Assembly: GCF_003945595.2 (NCBI RefSeq)
Contig: NW_024104620.1
Location: 1,088,501-1,152,500, forward strand
DNA length: 64,000 bases
Direction: 5' to 3'
Source: Pipra filicauda
Lineage: Eukaryota; Chordata; Aves; Passeriformes; Pipridae
Shown: positions 39,777 through 53,300 of the stretch, piece after piece
Layout of the letters: every line of letters begins with the position of its first letter
Numbering within the stretch: position 1 is the first letter of the stretch
The notes under the pieces: generated by a model
What the model saw: the letters and a program-made list of their open reading frames with translations, nothing else
Told to the model about the DNA's origin: nothing
The model's database searches: none
Made by a program: the position numbers and the translations under genes

Positions 39777-40608
39777 TTCTGGGGAGGTCCCAGATGATTG
39801 GAAGTTGGAGAATGTCACGTCAATCCACAAAAAGGGCCGGAAGGAGGACCCGGGAAACTACAGGCCTGTCAGCCTGACCTCAGTGCCTGGCAAGGTTATG
39901 GAGCAGATCATCCTAAGTGCAATCACACAGCACCTACAGGATGGACAAGGGATCAGACCCAGCCAGCACAGGTTTAGGAGAGGCAGGTCCTGTCTGACCA
40001 ACCTGATCTTTTATGATCAGGTGGACCCGCCTGGCGGATGAGGGGAAGGCTGTGGATGTGTCGACCTGGACTTCAGCAAAGCCTTTGACACCATCTCCCA
40101 CAGCATACTCCTGAGAAAGCTGGCAGCCCACGGCTTGGACAGGGGCACCCTGTGCTGGGTTAGGAACTGGCTGGAGGGTGGGCCCAGAGGGTGGTGGGGA
40201 ACGGAGCTACATCCAGTTGGCAGCTGCTCACTAGTGGTGTCCCCCAGGGATCAGTGTTGGGCCCAGTTCTGTTTAATATCTTTATCAATGATTTAGATGA
40301 GGGGATTGAGTCTATCATCAGCAAATTTGCAGATGACACTAAGTTGGGGGAAGTGTCAATCAGCTGGAAGGCAGGAGGGCTCTGCAGGGGGACCTGGATA
40401 GGCTGGAGAGTTGGGCTGATTCCAACGGGATGAGGTTCAACAAGGCCAAGTGCCAGGTCCTGCATCCATCCCTGGAGGTTTTTAAGATGAGACTGGATGT
40501 GGCATCAGTGCCATGGTCTAGTAACTTTGGTGGTAGTGGATCAAGGGTTGGACTTGATGATCTCAGAGGTCCCTTCCATCCCGACTGATTCTATGATTCT
40601 ATGATTCT
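39777..40608 (+). mobile_element. CR1 LINE, 5'-truncated, partial reverse transcriptase plus 3' end
   Basis: This is the longest transposon in the window. Frame 1 up to 40026 gives the start of the CR1 reverse transcriptase, with DDWK, HKKGRKEDPGNYRPVSLTS and, near 39965, PSQHRFRRGRSCLTNL. After a frameshift the DFSKAFDTISH block appears at about 40071-40103, carrying an RT catalytic Asp. Another shift leads to [20 protein letters not shown] and then FADDTKLG at 40322-40345, the other catalytic Asp pair. Soon after (about 40465) the sequence jumps from the tgccaggtcctgcat block to the 3' block ccctggaggtttttaag, so the RT C-terminus and part of the 3' region are missing. It ends in nearly three attctatg octamers (40587-40608). 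The element is non-functional because of 5' truncation, frameshifts and an internal deletion. Confidence 0.95.
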
Positions 40609-43600
40609 CTTCATGGAAAGAGGAGCTTTGAACTGAGGTGTGTGTTTTTAGTATATTCAGGGCATTTCTTTGGAGGACTGAAGTTCTTTGACATTGCAAA
40701 ATAATTGCAAAAATACCTCTTTTTAAGAGCAGAGCAATATAGTGAGAGAAAATTATTTGTATTTTATGCAAAGTTTTGATCTGAATGTGATGTGGTAAAG
40801 TATTTGTGCTAATTCTCCATCTGTAGCAAACTTTTATAACCAGTGACCCATCTGTTTCAAACTGCTGCTTTGCTTGTGCATTTATAAATTCAGTGCTTTG
40901 CATGATGCACTTTGTTAAAGAATGTACCTGACTTACTGTTTTTTTCCCCTCTGCACTGTTATGTTTCGTGGACTGTGCTAATAAATGGCATTTTGTTAGT
41001 TTTTGCTGAACATTCAGTTTTTGGGGAAAGAAAGCAAACATGTCTAATAAAAGCAACTGATTGTGCCTCAGCTTGTAGTTGTGACAGAAGTGCTGAACTG
41101 CTTGAAGGGAACAGTGTTGGGCCTTGCTGTTAGTGTGAAAAGCCATAATTATGTTTGTTGAATATGAAGTCTGAAGTTCTTAACTCAAAATGCGTTTTTC
41201 TTCCACCTAATTTATGAAAACCACATGAAGAATCCTCCTTCCGTCTTCTTTTTGGTTCCCTCCCATCCACATCATCACAGTTTTGCTCCACTTCGTTCCT
41301 AAATTGTTCTGGTCTCTCTTGCTTCCCTACACCTTCAGTTAAAACACACAGAAGTTCTTTAACACTGTTTTTATGGGCTCTATTTTTGGCTTTCAGAGCT
41401 TTCAAGGAGTCTCCTGCTCTCCAGACAACCTCTTACTCATTTTCATGTTGTCTTCCAGTCACTACAATAATGAAAGATTTAGGAAATGCCTCACCAGCAG
41501 CATAAGCCATCAAGTCCAAAGATGTAAACAGATTACAGTTTTACCCACTGTCAGCTTTGCCCGCTCCACCAACATGCTATTTTACACCAGACTTTGGAAA
41601 TCATTTAGTTGATTGATATGGCAATAAAAGGGCACTTAATAGCAACCAAGATAAAAAGCTTTGCCTAACAGTCTTCGTCGTGTAATAATGATCCTTGCAA
41701 CGTTCCAGACCTTCTTAAATGATGAAAGTAGAATACATAAAAATGTCTGACAAAGCTCTGTGCACTTTGAAAATTACTTCTAGGATGAGAGGACCAATTA
41801 AAAAAAAAGTTCCTGTTTCCTCTTGCGACACCTGTCATTGCAGGAGAATTTGGAACTGAGTGAAATCAGAGGAAAATGAACTTTTGAAAAGCATATCAAC
41901 CCTCTTTGCAGGTGGAGTTATTCCTGCCGTATACTGTTCAGAAAAGGTTAAACAGCAGTCAAAATATGGCTAAATCTTGTATGATCTCTTGATTTATTAT
42001 AACTATAAATTTGGTTGAACAACACACCTATTACTTTGCCATAAATATTTTCTAGGATTTTCTGTCTCAGATGAGATGCAAATTGGCTCTGCATTAATTC
42101 TGGTAGGAATTTCATTCCCCATAGTCAAGAGTAAATTTTTGTCCTTAAGGAATTTGTTCCCTTGGTAGGGAAAGGACAACACCTCATACCTCTGTTCTTC
42201 AGTGGAATGGGAGAGTAGGAGACCTTGGCTCATGCTGACTTCCACAAAGCCAGTGAGAAGCTTCTCTCGGTGTTCCTGAGTTTATAGCAATGGCTCGGAG
42301 GAAACCAGGAGTGTGCACAGTGGAAAAGGGGAAGCATATTCCTGCTGGGAAGCATGCTGTGTACTTTTTTGAGCTCTGGATAGTGGATATAGAAACGTGA
42401 AAGGTGTGGTGGTTAAGTTTATGTTGGGGCAGGCAGGGAGGTCTTTGCCATTTCAGGCAGTCAGCTGCAGCCGTGTCCATGTGGGGCCTCCTTCCCTGGG
42501 CCTCCAGTTAAAATGAGGTATTTGTTACTCTGTACTGAGATGCACTTCATGGTGAAGAGCAGGGAATGAGTTAGGAGTTGCTGTGCATGTCTTAGGAACA
42601 CACTATAGGGTGTGCAAAGGTATTGAATGCAGGGCTTAAGGGATTATGTGTAGGAAGGAGAAAAGAATCAATTTAAGATGTCGAGTCAAGGGTTTTGCTA
42701 TGCTGGTGCACCCAGTTATCTCTGCTGGTATAATATTTCTTGCAAGATTGGGACAGAAAGTTAGAAACAGTTGAATTTTCGTGTACTTTTTTTTGAGGGA
42801 CAAAGAGAGGCTGAGAATAGCACTGCTGGGGCAGAACTGTGGATGAAGTCTGTGCTGTTTCATTAGAACCTTAATAGTTGGTGTGAATGGAGAGCGGAGA
42901 GATTGCAGAGCTGAAAATCCCATTTGAAACTCAGATTCAAGGTTCTTTGATAGCTGGGTTTCTGCTCAGAAAGCTATTCACAATGGAAGGAATGTGCATG
43001 CTTTGCCTTTTTAACCTGATTTACCATCTTGTATTGAATTAAGTCTTTTTCTGTCTATCCTTGTGAACCTTCCCACCATTTCAGCATCTACTTCTTAGGG
43101 ATAGCTAGAGACTTAAAAACATTTCAGGTAATTAGTGGGATATGCCTCCTGAAAGGAAGGATTTCCAAGCTAAATACCTGCAAAATATTTTTTGAAAAGT
43201 GACTTAAACGTACAGATTCCTACTGAAACAGCTGGAAAATTTAAGACTGTGCAGAAGGATGAGCTTTAACCTTGCCTGTGTCTGTATAGCTGAAAGAGGA
43301 GCTTCTCTGGGGGGAAGGTCCACATGTGGCCATGACCTGAGTGCTCCCAGTTTTCTGCTAGAGAAGCTGATTGCTCTCCACTAATGGTGGAGGGCTCTTC
43401 CCTTGAGGGCTCTTTGTGACCAGTCAGTGCATGTTCACACCCATCCCATCCTCTCAGCAGTAGTGTTTTGTTCTTACAGAAGCATCACAGATACCTGTTA
43501 TAGGCTTATCTATATGTCCAGACACCTAGTCACCAAAAATCAGTTATGTGTGATTCTTCCTCCATGTGTGCCTGCAGCCTCATGTAAGCCAGATCACCAA

Positions 43601-46600
43601 AAATAAGTAAAATTTCAGGGCTATAGTAGGTTGCAAATTCACAAATATCTATGTAAGACATTTAAATATAATATTTTACCCTTTGAAAATACTAGCTCAT
43701 TTTGGTTTCTCCACTAGCCACTAATACAAGGTGATAAGTGATTTCCATTTCATAGGGAACACATTATATGCCCAAATGTGGGCTTGAAAAAACTCTTCCC
43801 TTTGAACTTACATTTGTAGAATTGAGTATCAAACCACAGGGAAAATGCCTGAGGTGTTAGTGTCTAATTGACATTGAGTCATACTGCTGGCATGGAATTT
43901 TCTTTTCCTTTTTTTATCATAAAAATACAGAACAAATATATCTCAGCATTCCGGTGACTTTCACAGGCATTGACTCTGTACAGTGTTCCAGTTTGGGATA
44001 AAATAGTATCATGGTTTGGAACTGGTACCAGTTATTTAAAAAAAAAAAAAGAAAAAGTACCTTATCTGCCCTTGAAGTGTCTGCTGTACAGAATTGCCTG
44101 AGACTTGAAGTCTGAAAGCAAGTGTGTATCCTGTTCCTAGATCTTTTCATATGTATTACACACACACACACACATGTATTTAGCTAACTTATTAGTGCTG
44201 AAATGTTTAATGAATGAGCAGCATTATAATTGTTGCAGTTCATAATTGGCAAGTGTGATTAACACCACCACAGTGGTTAATCCAGATGCTGTTTCCAGTG
44301 CCCGGGTTCGATGGGCGTGTGAGCTATTGCAGATAAATTGACAAGCACGGGCAGTGCTGATTTATTAGAGGAAGTATTTTTTTTTTAAAGTATTTGAAAT
44401 CAATAGGTATTCTTCATCTTGCAGACAGCAGTAAATTACTGTTCTGTGAAGCTGAGGTGCCCAGACTTGGGTGGCCAGTGGGGCTGGAGAGTTTAAGCAT
44501 CACTGCCTTGGGCTAAGAGGTCTTGATCCAAGATGCCTCTAGTGCTCTTTTCAGAGAGTAGAAATAAAATCAGCAAAGGTATAATTTATAAAGAAGTGGT
44601 TCCCCATTCTTCTCTACCTGTCCGTGCTACCCCTCAATGAACTGAACGGTTCAAACTCCTGTTCCATGAGGATACTGAGTGCTGCTGGATGTGTAGAACA
44701 ACCAGGGAAAAAAAAGCCTCGGTAATTTGTGAATTAGCACTGGAAACGGGAAATTATTGCCATTTCAGTTCTTAAGTTGTCACTGGAAAACAGGATTAGA
44801 GGAGGAAGGATTTCTCTAAGCCTCCGGAGAAAAGCTATTGCAGTGGAATATTGACCCAGGAGAAATGCCTGGATTCTGTGCTGTTCAGCATACTTAGGAA
44901 GATAGTTCAGTGCCAGTCACAACTGGCTGTTGATATTTCTCTTATGTGATTCATAGGAGCAATCAGAGGAAGCTGATTTATGTTGAAGCCAGGTTTTTTC
45001 CACCCTACCTCTGTGTGCCTGATTCCCATGAAGTTGTCCTGGCTCCAGGTACCTGCTGGTGCAGAGCCTTCCCCGGTGTCGATATCCCAGCAGAAGGAGC
45101 TGCTTTCCAGGATTGGTGTTGGTGTCTGGAGAAAGGTTAATCACATGGATAACGCTGGCTGGTATTTCCCTGATCTGCCTTTTATTCCTCTACAGGCTAT
45201 TTTCTTAGGTCTATCTTTGGTAAAAAAATGTAAGATCTCTTTTTTAGTATCTTCTTGAGAACAGTTTTTTTGGTTTTTTTTTTTTTAGCATAGTTTCTTT
45301 CCAGTTTTTTAATGGCATATCAGATACTGGGTCTCATTCAGCAGAACTACAAAATACTTAAATAGCATGATGTAAGGAATAGTGCAATGTTGTCTATATT
45401 GTTTGGAAACAGTTGTGAATACAGCCACCCAGTGTAGACCGACTGGCTAAATAATATTTCTCAAAATTCAACATTTTTTAGAGCACTACAAGTGGAATTT
45501 GGAACAGGCTGTAATATTATCTGGGTTAAGTGCAACATGTTAAATCAAAAGGCTCTCTTAAGGGGGAGCAAATGGGGCTAAACCAGTGGCAGTGATGAGA
45601 TGTTCTCACAATGATTACTTGGGTTCTCAGGGGAAACTGTGGGGAAACTGTGAAATGGAAATAAATCACATTCTGGCACCCATCAGCATGCTATGTATTG
45701 CTTTTCTTAAGCAGGTCTTGGGGTAAGGAGCATACTAAAACCTGAAAGGCTCTTGTCTGGGCAGAGGAAGAAAAGGAACACCTTTAGGATGACAATAGAG
45801 AGAGAATGACAGAATGGGAAAGAGAATAATTTGTTTTGCCAGTGCCGAGGTGGAGGTATTCTAAAAATGTATAAAAGAACAGGATTAGCTGTATGAACAT
45901 AGAATCCATTCATAGAAACTTCTTATTGTTTTTACCCTCCAATCTCCATGTTAATACTTTTGGGTGAAAGAATAAATAATTATTTGTGTTGTGGAGAAAT
46001 GGTTTTTAGACTCATTTTAATGGGAAGTGTCACAGTGTTGTGGAAGAGAAAGAATTAGAGGTGTTGTGTTAACAGGGTTGGGAAGCAGAGGCAATAGCCC
46101 AGAGAGCTATTTTAAGAGTGAGTGTCATCCAGGAGGAGAAAAGGGCTGCATAATCCCTTCCCCAAAGAGGTGAATACAAAGGATCACAAAGATCATCTCA
46201 TTCTGCCACTTTTAACACATCCTGATTGTTTTAACTCAGGTATGCACAAAGAAGTATTGAAAAATGCATGCAGTTTGTTTTAATTGTATCATTTGGAATA
46301 ATTGTGGCTGATAAGTAGGCTCCCTTTTGTTATAAGCTGTCATCACTTTCACCAATAAAAATTACTTCGTATTGCTCCCCTGGGATTTTAATTGCATTAA
46401 GAAATGATTGGCCCTAATAAACTTCTACAGTCTGTGATAATTATAATCAAATAAGATATCCATATAAAAGCATAAAATTATGCTGAAGCAAATGCAATCT
46501 TGATCATTAATTAGTGAGCTATCAGAGGCATTGCAGATGGCAGTCATTTGGTGCTTTTTAGAATGAAGCCTGACCATCACAGCCCCAACTGTGTGTAGTA

Positions 46601-46952
46601 AATTTATTTTTCAGTTATTCTTGCATCAGTAAACACCTCTGAATGTGTGTATATACGTATCCTGTGTGCTACATGTATGTTCTCAGTTGCTTTTCAGATG
46701 TGAAAGTATCCTCAGTAAGGGTGTTTGTTTTGTTTTAATAAGACTGTGACACTGTACAGTACTTTATTGAACAGAGAAATGGATAAGGTAAAATATAGAG
46801 CAGCAGTTCACAAGTGTGTTATGGCAATGGAATAAGTTTGGCTGAAGTGGTATCTTTAGAAAGTGCTGAATGTTTTGAGTTTTGTGAATAGGAGGAGTTG
46901 GTGTTTGGTGTTTGGAGATTGTGCCATGTTTGAGTGTCAATATAGAGAAATG
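40609..46952. other. Intron segment, no discrete gene or transposon recognised
   Basis: About 6.3 kb of intron. It includes a 201-codon open frame on the minus strand (40541-41146) whose last codons are antisense CR1 and which has no known domain. An (AC)8 microsatellite lies at 44158-44174. A perfect tandem pair of gggaaactgtg is at 45631-45652. The stretch 46370-46560 is dense in TAAT/ATTA cores and is a candidate conserved element by eye. Confidence 0.5.
44158..44174. repeat. (AC)n microsatellite, about 8 units
   Basis: Uninterrupted alternating A and C over 17 nt, a short dinucleotide repeat likely to be polymorphic. Confidence 0.9.
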
Positions 46953-47160
46953 AGATTTCTTCCCTGTGAGAGTGGTGAGGCCCTGGCACAGGTTGCCCAG
47001 ATAAGCTGTGGCTGCCCCATCCTTGGAAGTGTTCAAGGGCAGGCTGGATGGAGCTCTGAGCAACTTTGTCTAGTGGAAGGCATGTCTGCCCATGGCAGAG
47101 GGGTTGGATGAGATAGTCTTCAAAGTCTATTCCAACCCAAACTATTCTAGGATTGTATGA
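46953..47160 (+). mobile_element. CR1 LINE 3'-end fragment (sense)
   Basis: It contains 'gaggccctggcacaggttgc', 'gctgtggctgccccatcctt', 'gtctagtggaaggcatgtct' and 'attccaacccaaactattct', ending in a decayed octamer pair (ctaggattgtatga). Only the 3' untranslated portion is left. Divergence is somewhat higher than in the copies at 9056 and 56386. ORFs at 46764-47063 (minus) and 46863-47111 (plus) are translations of this element and its flank. Confidence 0.93.
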
Positions 47161-50119
47161 AATGAGTCAATGAGGAGCGAAAGGAAAATGCAGTGGACTC
47201 TGGCAGACAGCAGGGAAGTCAAAGCAACTCTCCAGCTCAGTGTTGGGCCACTGTGTTTGGTGTCTTGGGCGGCCTCCTCGTAGGACCAGGAGGGAGAATT
47301 GACTCTGCAGCTCTGGACACCTTGGTACCAACCCAGGTTCTTCCATCGTGGAAATTTTTGGAATGAAGTGCAAGTTTAAAAGCACAATATGCTTCCTACT
47401 TCTGCAGTCCTTGGAGAAACACTGGACCTACAAAAACCAAAGTGTTAACAGGGACAGGTGGGCTCATCTGTCAAACTCCGGTGAGATGCTGCCATCAAAA
47501 CTGTCGTGAGCACGGCTTTGTTTAGAAAGAATGCCAGTCAGAACTAAAGATCAGGAGCATCATTACACCAAATTATCTTAATCTTATGATAGATGACTCT
47601 CTTGTGTGTGGTATCAAGATAGAATGTGGCATTTTTGTCTTACAGCAAGTTCCCCTCTAGATACATGGGCATCACAGCTATCTTTCAGTTGTAGGAAGAC
47701 TTTGATTCCTAAATCCTATAAAGTGGATTTAGGTCCCGGTTTCCCCTTTATTGATTAAAAAGTTAAATTTAATTGCTTACGCAGTGTTTTTTTTCCATTT
47801 TACACGTTTTATCAGTGAAATACAGGCCGGCATCTTTGACTTCAAACAGTTCCATTTACATAATCAGCACATTTACCATTTTCCCTCACAGTTTATGTAT
47901 TGGTTGAGCTTGCCTGCCTGCCATGTGATGTGACCACAACGGCCAACCACTCCTTAGAGATAATTTACATTATTATTGTGATATGGATTAGGCATCAGTT
48001 GGAAGCGAGTCCGAGTCGATACGGAGTTTTTTCCTGTGACATCTTAAAAGAAATTATTTAACAGTCTGATATCCATTTGGAAATTCAAAGACATGACTAA
48101 AAATGCTTCTTGGCAAACTGAGGTTCATGAATGAAACTTAGCAATTAGCTTGACATCCAAAATGTGGGACAGAGATAAGCGAGGAATGGAGCAGGAACGT
48201 GGACTCTGGTCAGCTCGAATTGATGCTGGTGTAATGGATCAGAGTTTGGGCCTCTTCTCCTTTGGAAAATGATGCCAAGGGTGCCTCTGTCAAGTGGCTG
48301 CTGGTCCTGGCACTCATAACCCCCTGAGAGAAGAACGTGGCTGTTGTAGGGACACATATTTGTAAGTAATGGCCAGTCTTCGCGAGCGAAGATTTGGGAA
48401 AGGTCACATATTTAGTGTTCTTGTAAAAGCGTTTTTCTCCTTGAGCTGGCAAACATGTACATAAAAGCAAACTGGAAGAAAATGAATTCTCCTGCCTGCC
48501 CAACCAGTTCGTTGTCTGGGGCTTGAATTCCCCGAAGAGAGGAAATATGAATGCTTCTACAGGAAGTAGCAGCTGTTCTTCCTCCTCCCTGGGGCAAAGG
48601 ATGTGCACGGTGATCAGTAAAACCCCCCTATTTTGTATCACTGTGATTGGCACCTGGTGACTTGTTCTAATGGTCCAGCTGTTGGATGCTGTAATCCCTC
48701 TTGGTCTGGTGACATATGCTGTTGTTGCTGCTGTGCTCCATTTATCTATAGACTTGATGCTGAGTTAATATTTTCATGTAGCTTGTATGAGCAGTTTCAT
48801 TATAATTGCGTGATTTTGGAGTTTTTTTAGGGCGACCATAAAAAGGTGTTTTCAAGCTTCGCCGAAGTTTTAATGGGGAAAATCTGTTTGCCCGTAAATA
48901 ATGAATGTAAAAAGCCCTACAGAGTTGTTATGGGTGAGTTTATTCACATATGAAACTTGAGAAGGGCTTTAGTGCACCCTTAATCTAAGGAAGAGTTTAT
49001 AAAATGTTCAGATTAGTTGGTATTTTAAAAAAATTAAGTTAGTTTCCATAATAAGTGTCTTTGACATGCATAGTGTTCTTCAGCTATTACATGTGAAATG
49101 AAATAAATTATTTGAAAAGAGTTAACGTCTGTCGCAGTACCCAAGACTCTGAACTTTGCAGTCAGAAAGCTGTAGTGACTTGTTTTTCCAAGGCATTGCA
49201 GTCCCTAATAAATGTGAAGAATCTTTTTATGAGGGCTGATGCAAAACATCCTTATTTCTACTTACACAAATGTCTGAGGCTGATTTATTCCTGAGACTCA
49301 CTATTTGAATATGCTGCATTACAGCAGGCACTTGTGTGTTCCCAGCATTCTGGCTGCTCAGGCTGGACTGTCTTGTTTCACTGCAGTCCTGTCAGGACCT
49401 GGGGCTGCAGTGACAGGAATGAAAATACTCAGATCTGTGTGGACTAAGAAGGAGAGTCCATCTCTAATATGAGTCAAAGTGTCATAAGGAAAATTTTTCT
49501 CCCCTTATTCTTGGGCAAGGAGGAAGAGATAAGTATATCCAGTTAATTAATGTTAGTGTAGCTGAAACCCTAAGAGGACAATCATTATTAGTCCAGATTT
49601 AATCATTACAGAGAAGAAGAGTAATGCAGTTCAAGTTGTTACACACACACAAACCCCACCTTGTACACCTTTCCTGGTGTTAATGTCACCTTGCTCCCAT
49701 GTGTCCTAAGCTGGGGGTTTTGTTCTGGGGGTGGTGGATTATCAGCATCTGGCGTCTTTTCCCAGGAGGAATCTGATGTTCATGTTGATGGTTTCTTTTT
49801 CCTCTCTGTAGGATTCACAAGGGGTTGTTTCTGCCCAGTTTTACACCCTCCTCTTTCTTTATTGGTCCATGTTACTGTGTTAGTTTTTATTTTATCCCCT
49901 CAGTCATTTCCGGGTGTCCATTTCCCTGACTGACCACTGGTGAGATTCCAGTAGTGTTGGGGCCTCCAGTGCCAGCCTGCATCCCACCATGTGTCATTCC
50001 CTGTTTCTACTCCTCTACACTGTTTGTATTCAGGTGCTGGAGAGGCCACCTGAGGTGATGATGTGCAAGGTGGGTGATGCACGGGTACAGAGGAACTGAT
50101 CTGGAGGGTGGGAATCAGG
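47161..50119. other. Intron segment, no discrete gene or transposon recognised
   Basis: About 3 kb with overlapping short ORFs (for example 48145-48653 minus) that lack domains. No RNA gene or repeat was recognised beyond single-unit microsatellite runs such as ACACACACAC near 49642. Confidence 0.5.
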
Positions 50120-50305
50120 AACCTTGACCATGGGGAGTGGTTTGGTCCACAGGATGGTGGAGTTTAAGATCCTGAGGGAGGTGAGGAGGGAATGTGGGTT
50201 GGAGCTCCTTCCCTGGTCTTGGGAGCATGGATTTTAATTTCTTCAGGGAACTAGGATCCTGTGGGAAGCTGTCCTGAAGGGCCAAGAAGATACAGGTTTA
50301 TGTAG
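50120..50305 (+). mobile_element. Decayed internal fragment of CR1 ORF2 (sense)
   Basis: Conceptual translation with small frame corrections gives HRMVEFKILREVRREC around 50142-50200 and WEAVLKGQED around 50258-50290. These match the region between the endonuclease and reverse transcriptase domains of CR1 ORF2 as I know it (SDHxMVEFxILxEVRR and PWEAVLKGKG). A stop and several indels lie between the blocks. No CR1 3' end follows, so the rest of the insertion was deleted or has decayed beyond recognition. Boundaries are approximate. Confidence 0.6.
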
Positions 50306-53300
50306 AAGTCCATAGGCTATTTTATTCTCTTGTTTTACTGCAAAGTTTGATGGGAGGCTGTCTGGACACATGGTGGGAAGCTTCTGCTTTCCTAGTCCGG
50401 TGGACACTGATGGCACATGGAAATGAAAAAGGCTGTGGTGTGGATGTGGTGTGTGATCACACATCCGTCATTATCAGGGCAAGATTCTTTGGGCAGCAAC
50501 TACTGTAATCAGACAAATTTAGATAAATGGAAACATTGACCGAGTAATCATTAATAATGTATTTTTGCACGTGTAAAAAGGAATGTGGAAAAGCATTTAG
50601 TTGCTTAGTTTGCCTGTCAAGATTGTTTCATTGGTTTAAGTTAGAATATGTGGGAGAATGGGAGTATGGTACAGTGAAGTGGTTTGAGAAGAGTGATGGA
50701 ACACCAGACCTAACTGGACTTTATAAGCAGAAGAACTTACAACAATACAGCCTATATTACCCTATAGTGACTAAGCTCAGAGGTCCTGAAGGTATTCTCC
50801 TCTCTTTTATTCTTAAGACAGAAAAGTAGAAACAGTTTAACTTTCACAAGCAGGTTTTAGTGTAAGAAGGGATTTTTAGAAAACACATCCTGGGAACAGT
50901 AAATATTGTTTGAAAAAATTTCTTTTTTGTTTTGAAAAGACCTGAAGTCTGTCCAGATTCTTTCTGTTTATGCTTTTTGGAAGCCACTTTCTGTATCTGC
51001 AGCAGTATCAAGATTAGATGTAAACTGAATATCTTTCTGCATCATCTGAGAAGGAATACAAGTCAATTAAGGTTAATTTTCAAAGATGATGAATATCTTG
51101 ACTTTCTAAACTTCAGATAGGAAAGACAGTAAATGTTTTAAACATGTAATGAATATGGATTGCATTTTCTTAGCTCCCTTTTTTTCATTGATTTTTGCTA
51201 TTTGACCAGTCATTTCTCTTTGTGTATGTAAAATATATGGCTTACTGTTAAAAGGATCTCAAATCAGATTGGCTTTATTTACTTCAGAATATTCTGAGTA
51301 AAGTTTATTATGGCAATCATAAGAAAGGAATAGACATTTATAATAGAGGAGTGTTTCCAAGTGGCTTGATTGAATTGAAGAATGCCCAGTGGAATTAAAA
51401 CTCAATTAAGAGCAGTTACGTCAGTGTCCTTAGAGGGAAAGCCAATTTATCTTATTCCACAGAACTACAAGTCTGGTATTTCTACAGCTGAGTGTTGTCA
51501 ACCATTGAGGGTGTAGACAGATTTCCTAATGCTGCAGTTGGTGGCTGCTTACACCAACTTTGCTGTGAACTTTGTAGTTCTTTAAACCTGGGGAGAAGAC
51601 CAGGAGGTGGATTTCCTTCTGGCAGAGGCCAGGTATCCCCCTCCATTTCTCAAGAAAGCTCTTTCTGTAGCAGTTTATTGTTTTCTTGTGGTGATACTGA
51701 ATCTCCATGTACTGGTTAATGGACCAGCTGGGACATGTTAATGAGCTGGTTTGTATGGAAACAGCTTACTCAAATAAAAGCAGCAAAATTAAAAGCTCTG
51801 TGGTTCAGGGTTATTAGCTAAGTGTTTTCATTGCCCTGTTCCCCAAAATCACTCCTCATTCTGTCTGTCTGAACTACTGTCAGGGGTTTTGGAGTAATTA
51901 GATTACCAGGTTTCAGTGTTCTGTCCATTTTCTGTCATCATCTACTCTTCCAGAGTATCCACATTCTCCATCATGACGTCCAAGGCACTGGAAGCGTCTC
52001 CTGTGGGAAGGGTTAGGAGCTGGCTCCAGTACAGTCATGGCATGTCACATACACTTTTGTTGTGTTGGGCTCAGACTGAGCATCAAAACACTGATTGACT
52101 CCAAAATGGGAGCAAAGTGGGATCATCAGAATACAAATATCACATAACATGTATATATATGTCTGTGCATGTGTGTATGAATATATTTGACATCAGTTAT
52201 GCAAGTTATGCACATTCACACATATATTCTTTTCCTTTTATTAAATAATTTATGATTTTTCTTAATCGGATGTGCCTTAAAAGAGCAAGGAGAAAGGGAT
52301 ATTTATCTTGGCTTGTCTTTTCTCCCATGCAGCCATTGCTGAGCTTGAGCAGGTGTTGGAAGGTTCCTTTGATAGTATCTCCTTTAAGTAACACCCGTCA
52401 GGACCTTGGGCTCATCCTCTCCTTTGATTAAACACTGGGGCAGCAGCATCTTCTGTCAGTATTTAGTAAGTTGAGGGATTTCAGATGCTATCATGATGAA
52501 CCTAAATATGACCTAAATTGAACTGAAAGCAGCTTGAGGCAGGAATGGCTTTTTATCTTCTTGAATCGTGTTTGAAGTTGTGATCGTTCTTTGAGGCATA
52601 TTTAAATTAATAACCACTGCATTTTCTTGACAATACTGGTAGAGATAATGTGTGATTTCCATTATTCTGGCCTGGTTTTCCATCATTTTGCAGTTACAGT
52701 GAGGGTGATAAATGAACATTGCCAAGAAATTATATTTTAAAACATTAGTTTTGCCATGTGGTGACACAGTGGTCCAAAGATGATTAGCAGGGCTGATGTT
52801 TAATTTAAAACTATCTAAAAATTTGTACTTGACCTCTTTATATCAAGGTGAACTTGAGGCAGGCTTAGTTTATGCAGGTTTCCCAGGCAGTCATGACATT
52901 AGTGTAAGTGCTAGATTTATTTTGCAGGCTAAATGATCATTTTATGTATTCATTAGAACCACTTGGGGATACAAAAGAGAACTCTTTGCAGTTGAATTTT
53001 CATGCAAATATCTTTATTTGTAGTGCAAAACATTAGAAAAGATAGGTACTCTTGTGCAAATTGCTAGCACTGTTTATAAATATCTCTGCAATTGAAAGCA
53101 GCAGAAGTGCCAGATGTGTAATTACATTAGCACAGATATTCTACAGAAAGCTGCTTCTGTGAAACAGAAACAAGCTTAATGTGAAAATCTTTGCTTTTGA
53201 GAGCAAGCATGCTATGCACATCATTAACCTGTTAATTAAATCTATTAAGGGCTGCATTTTCTGAGCCCTTGTTAAATGATTAGTTATGTATAAGAACGTT

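Noticed and set aside
40541..41146. 201-codon ORF on the minus strand as a novel protein
   Set aside because: Its last codons are antisense CR1 3' end, it shows no domain, signal peptide or splice context, and it lies in AT-rich intron. One frame of this length in 64 kb on six frames is only mildly surprising.
44280..44330. Second tRNA-derived SINE (box B-like gggttcgatgg)
   Set aside because: No box A, anticodon arm or CR1 tail around it; an isolated short match.
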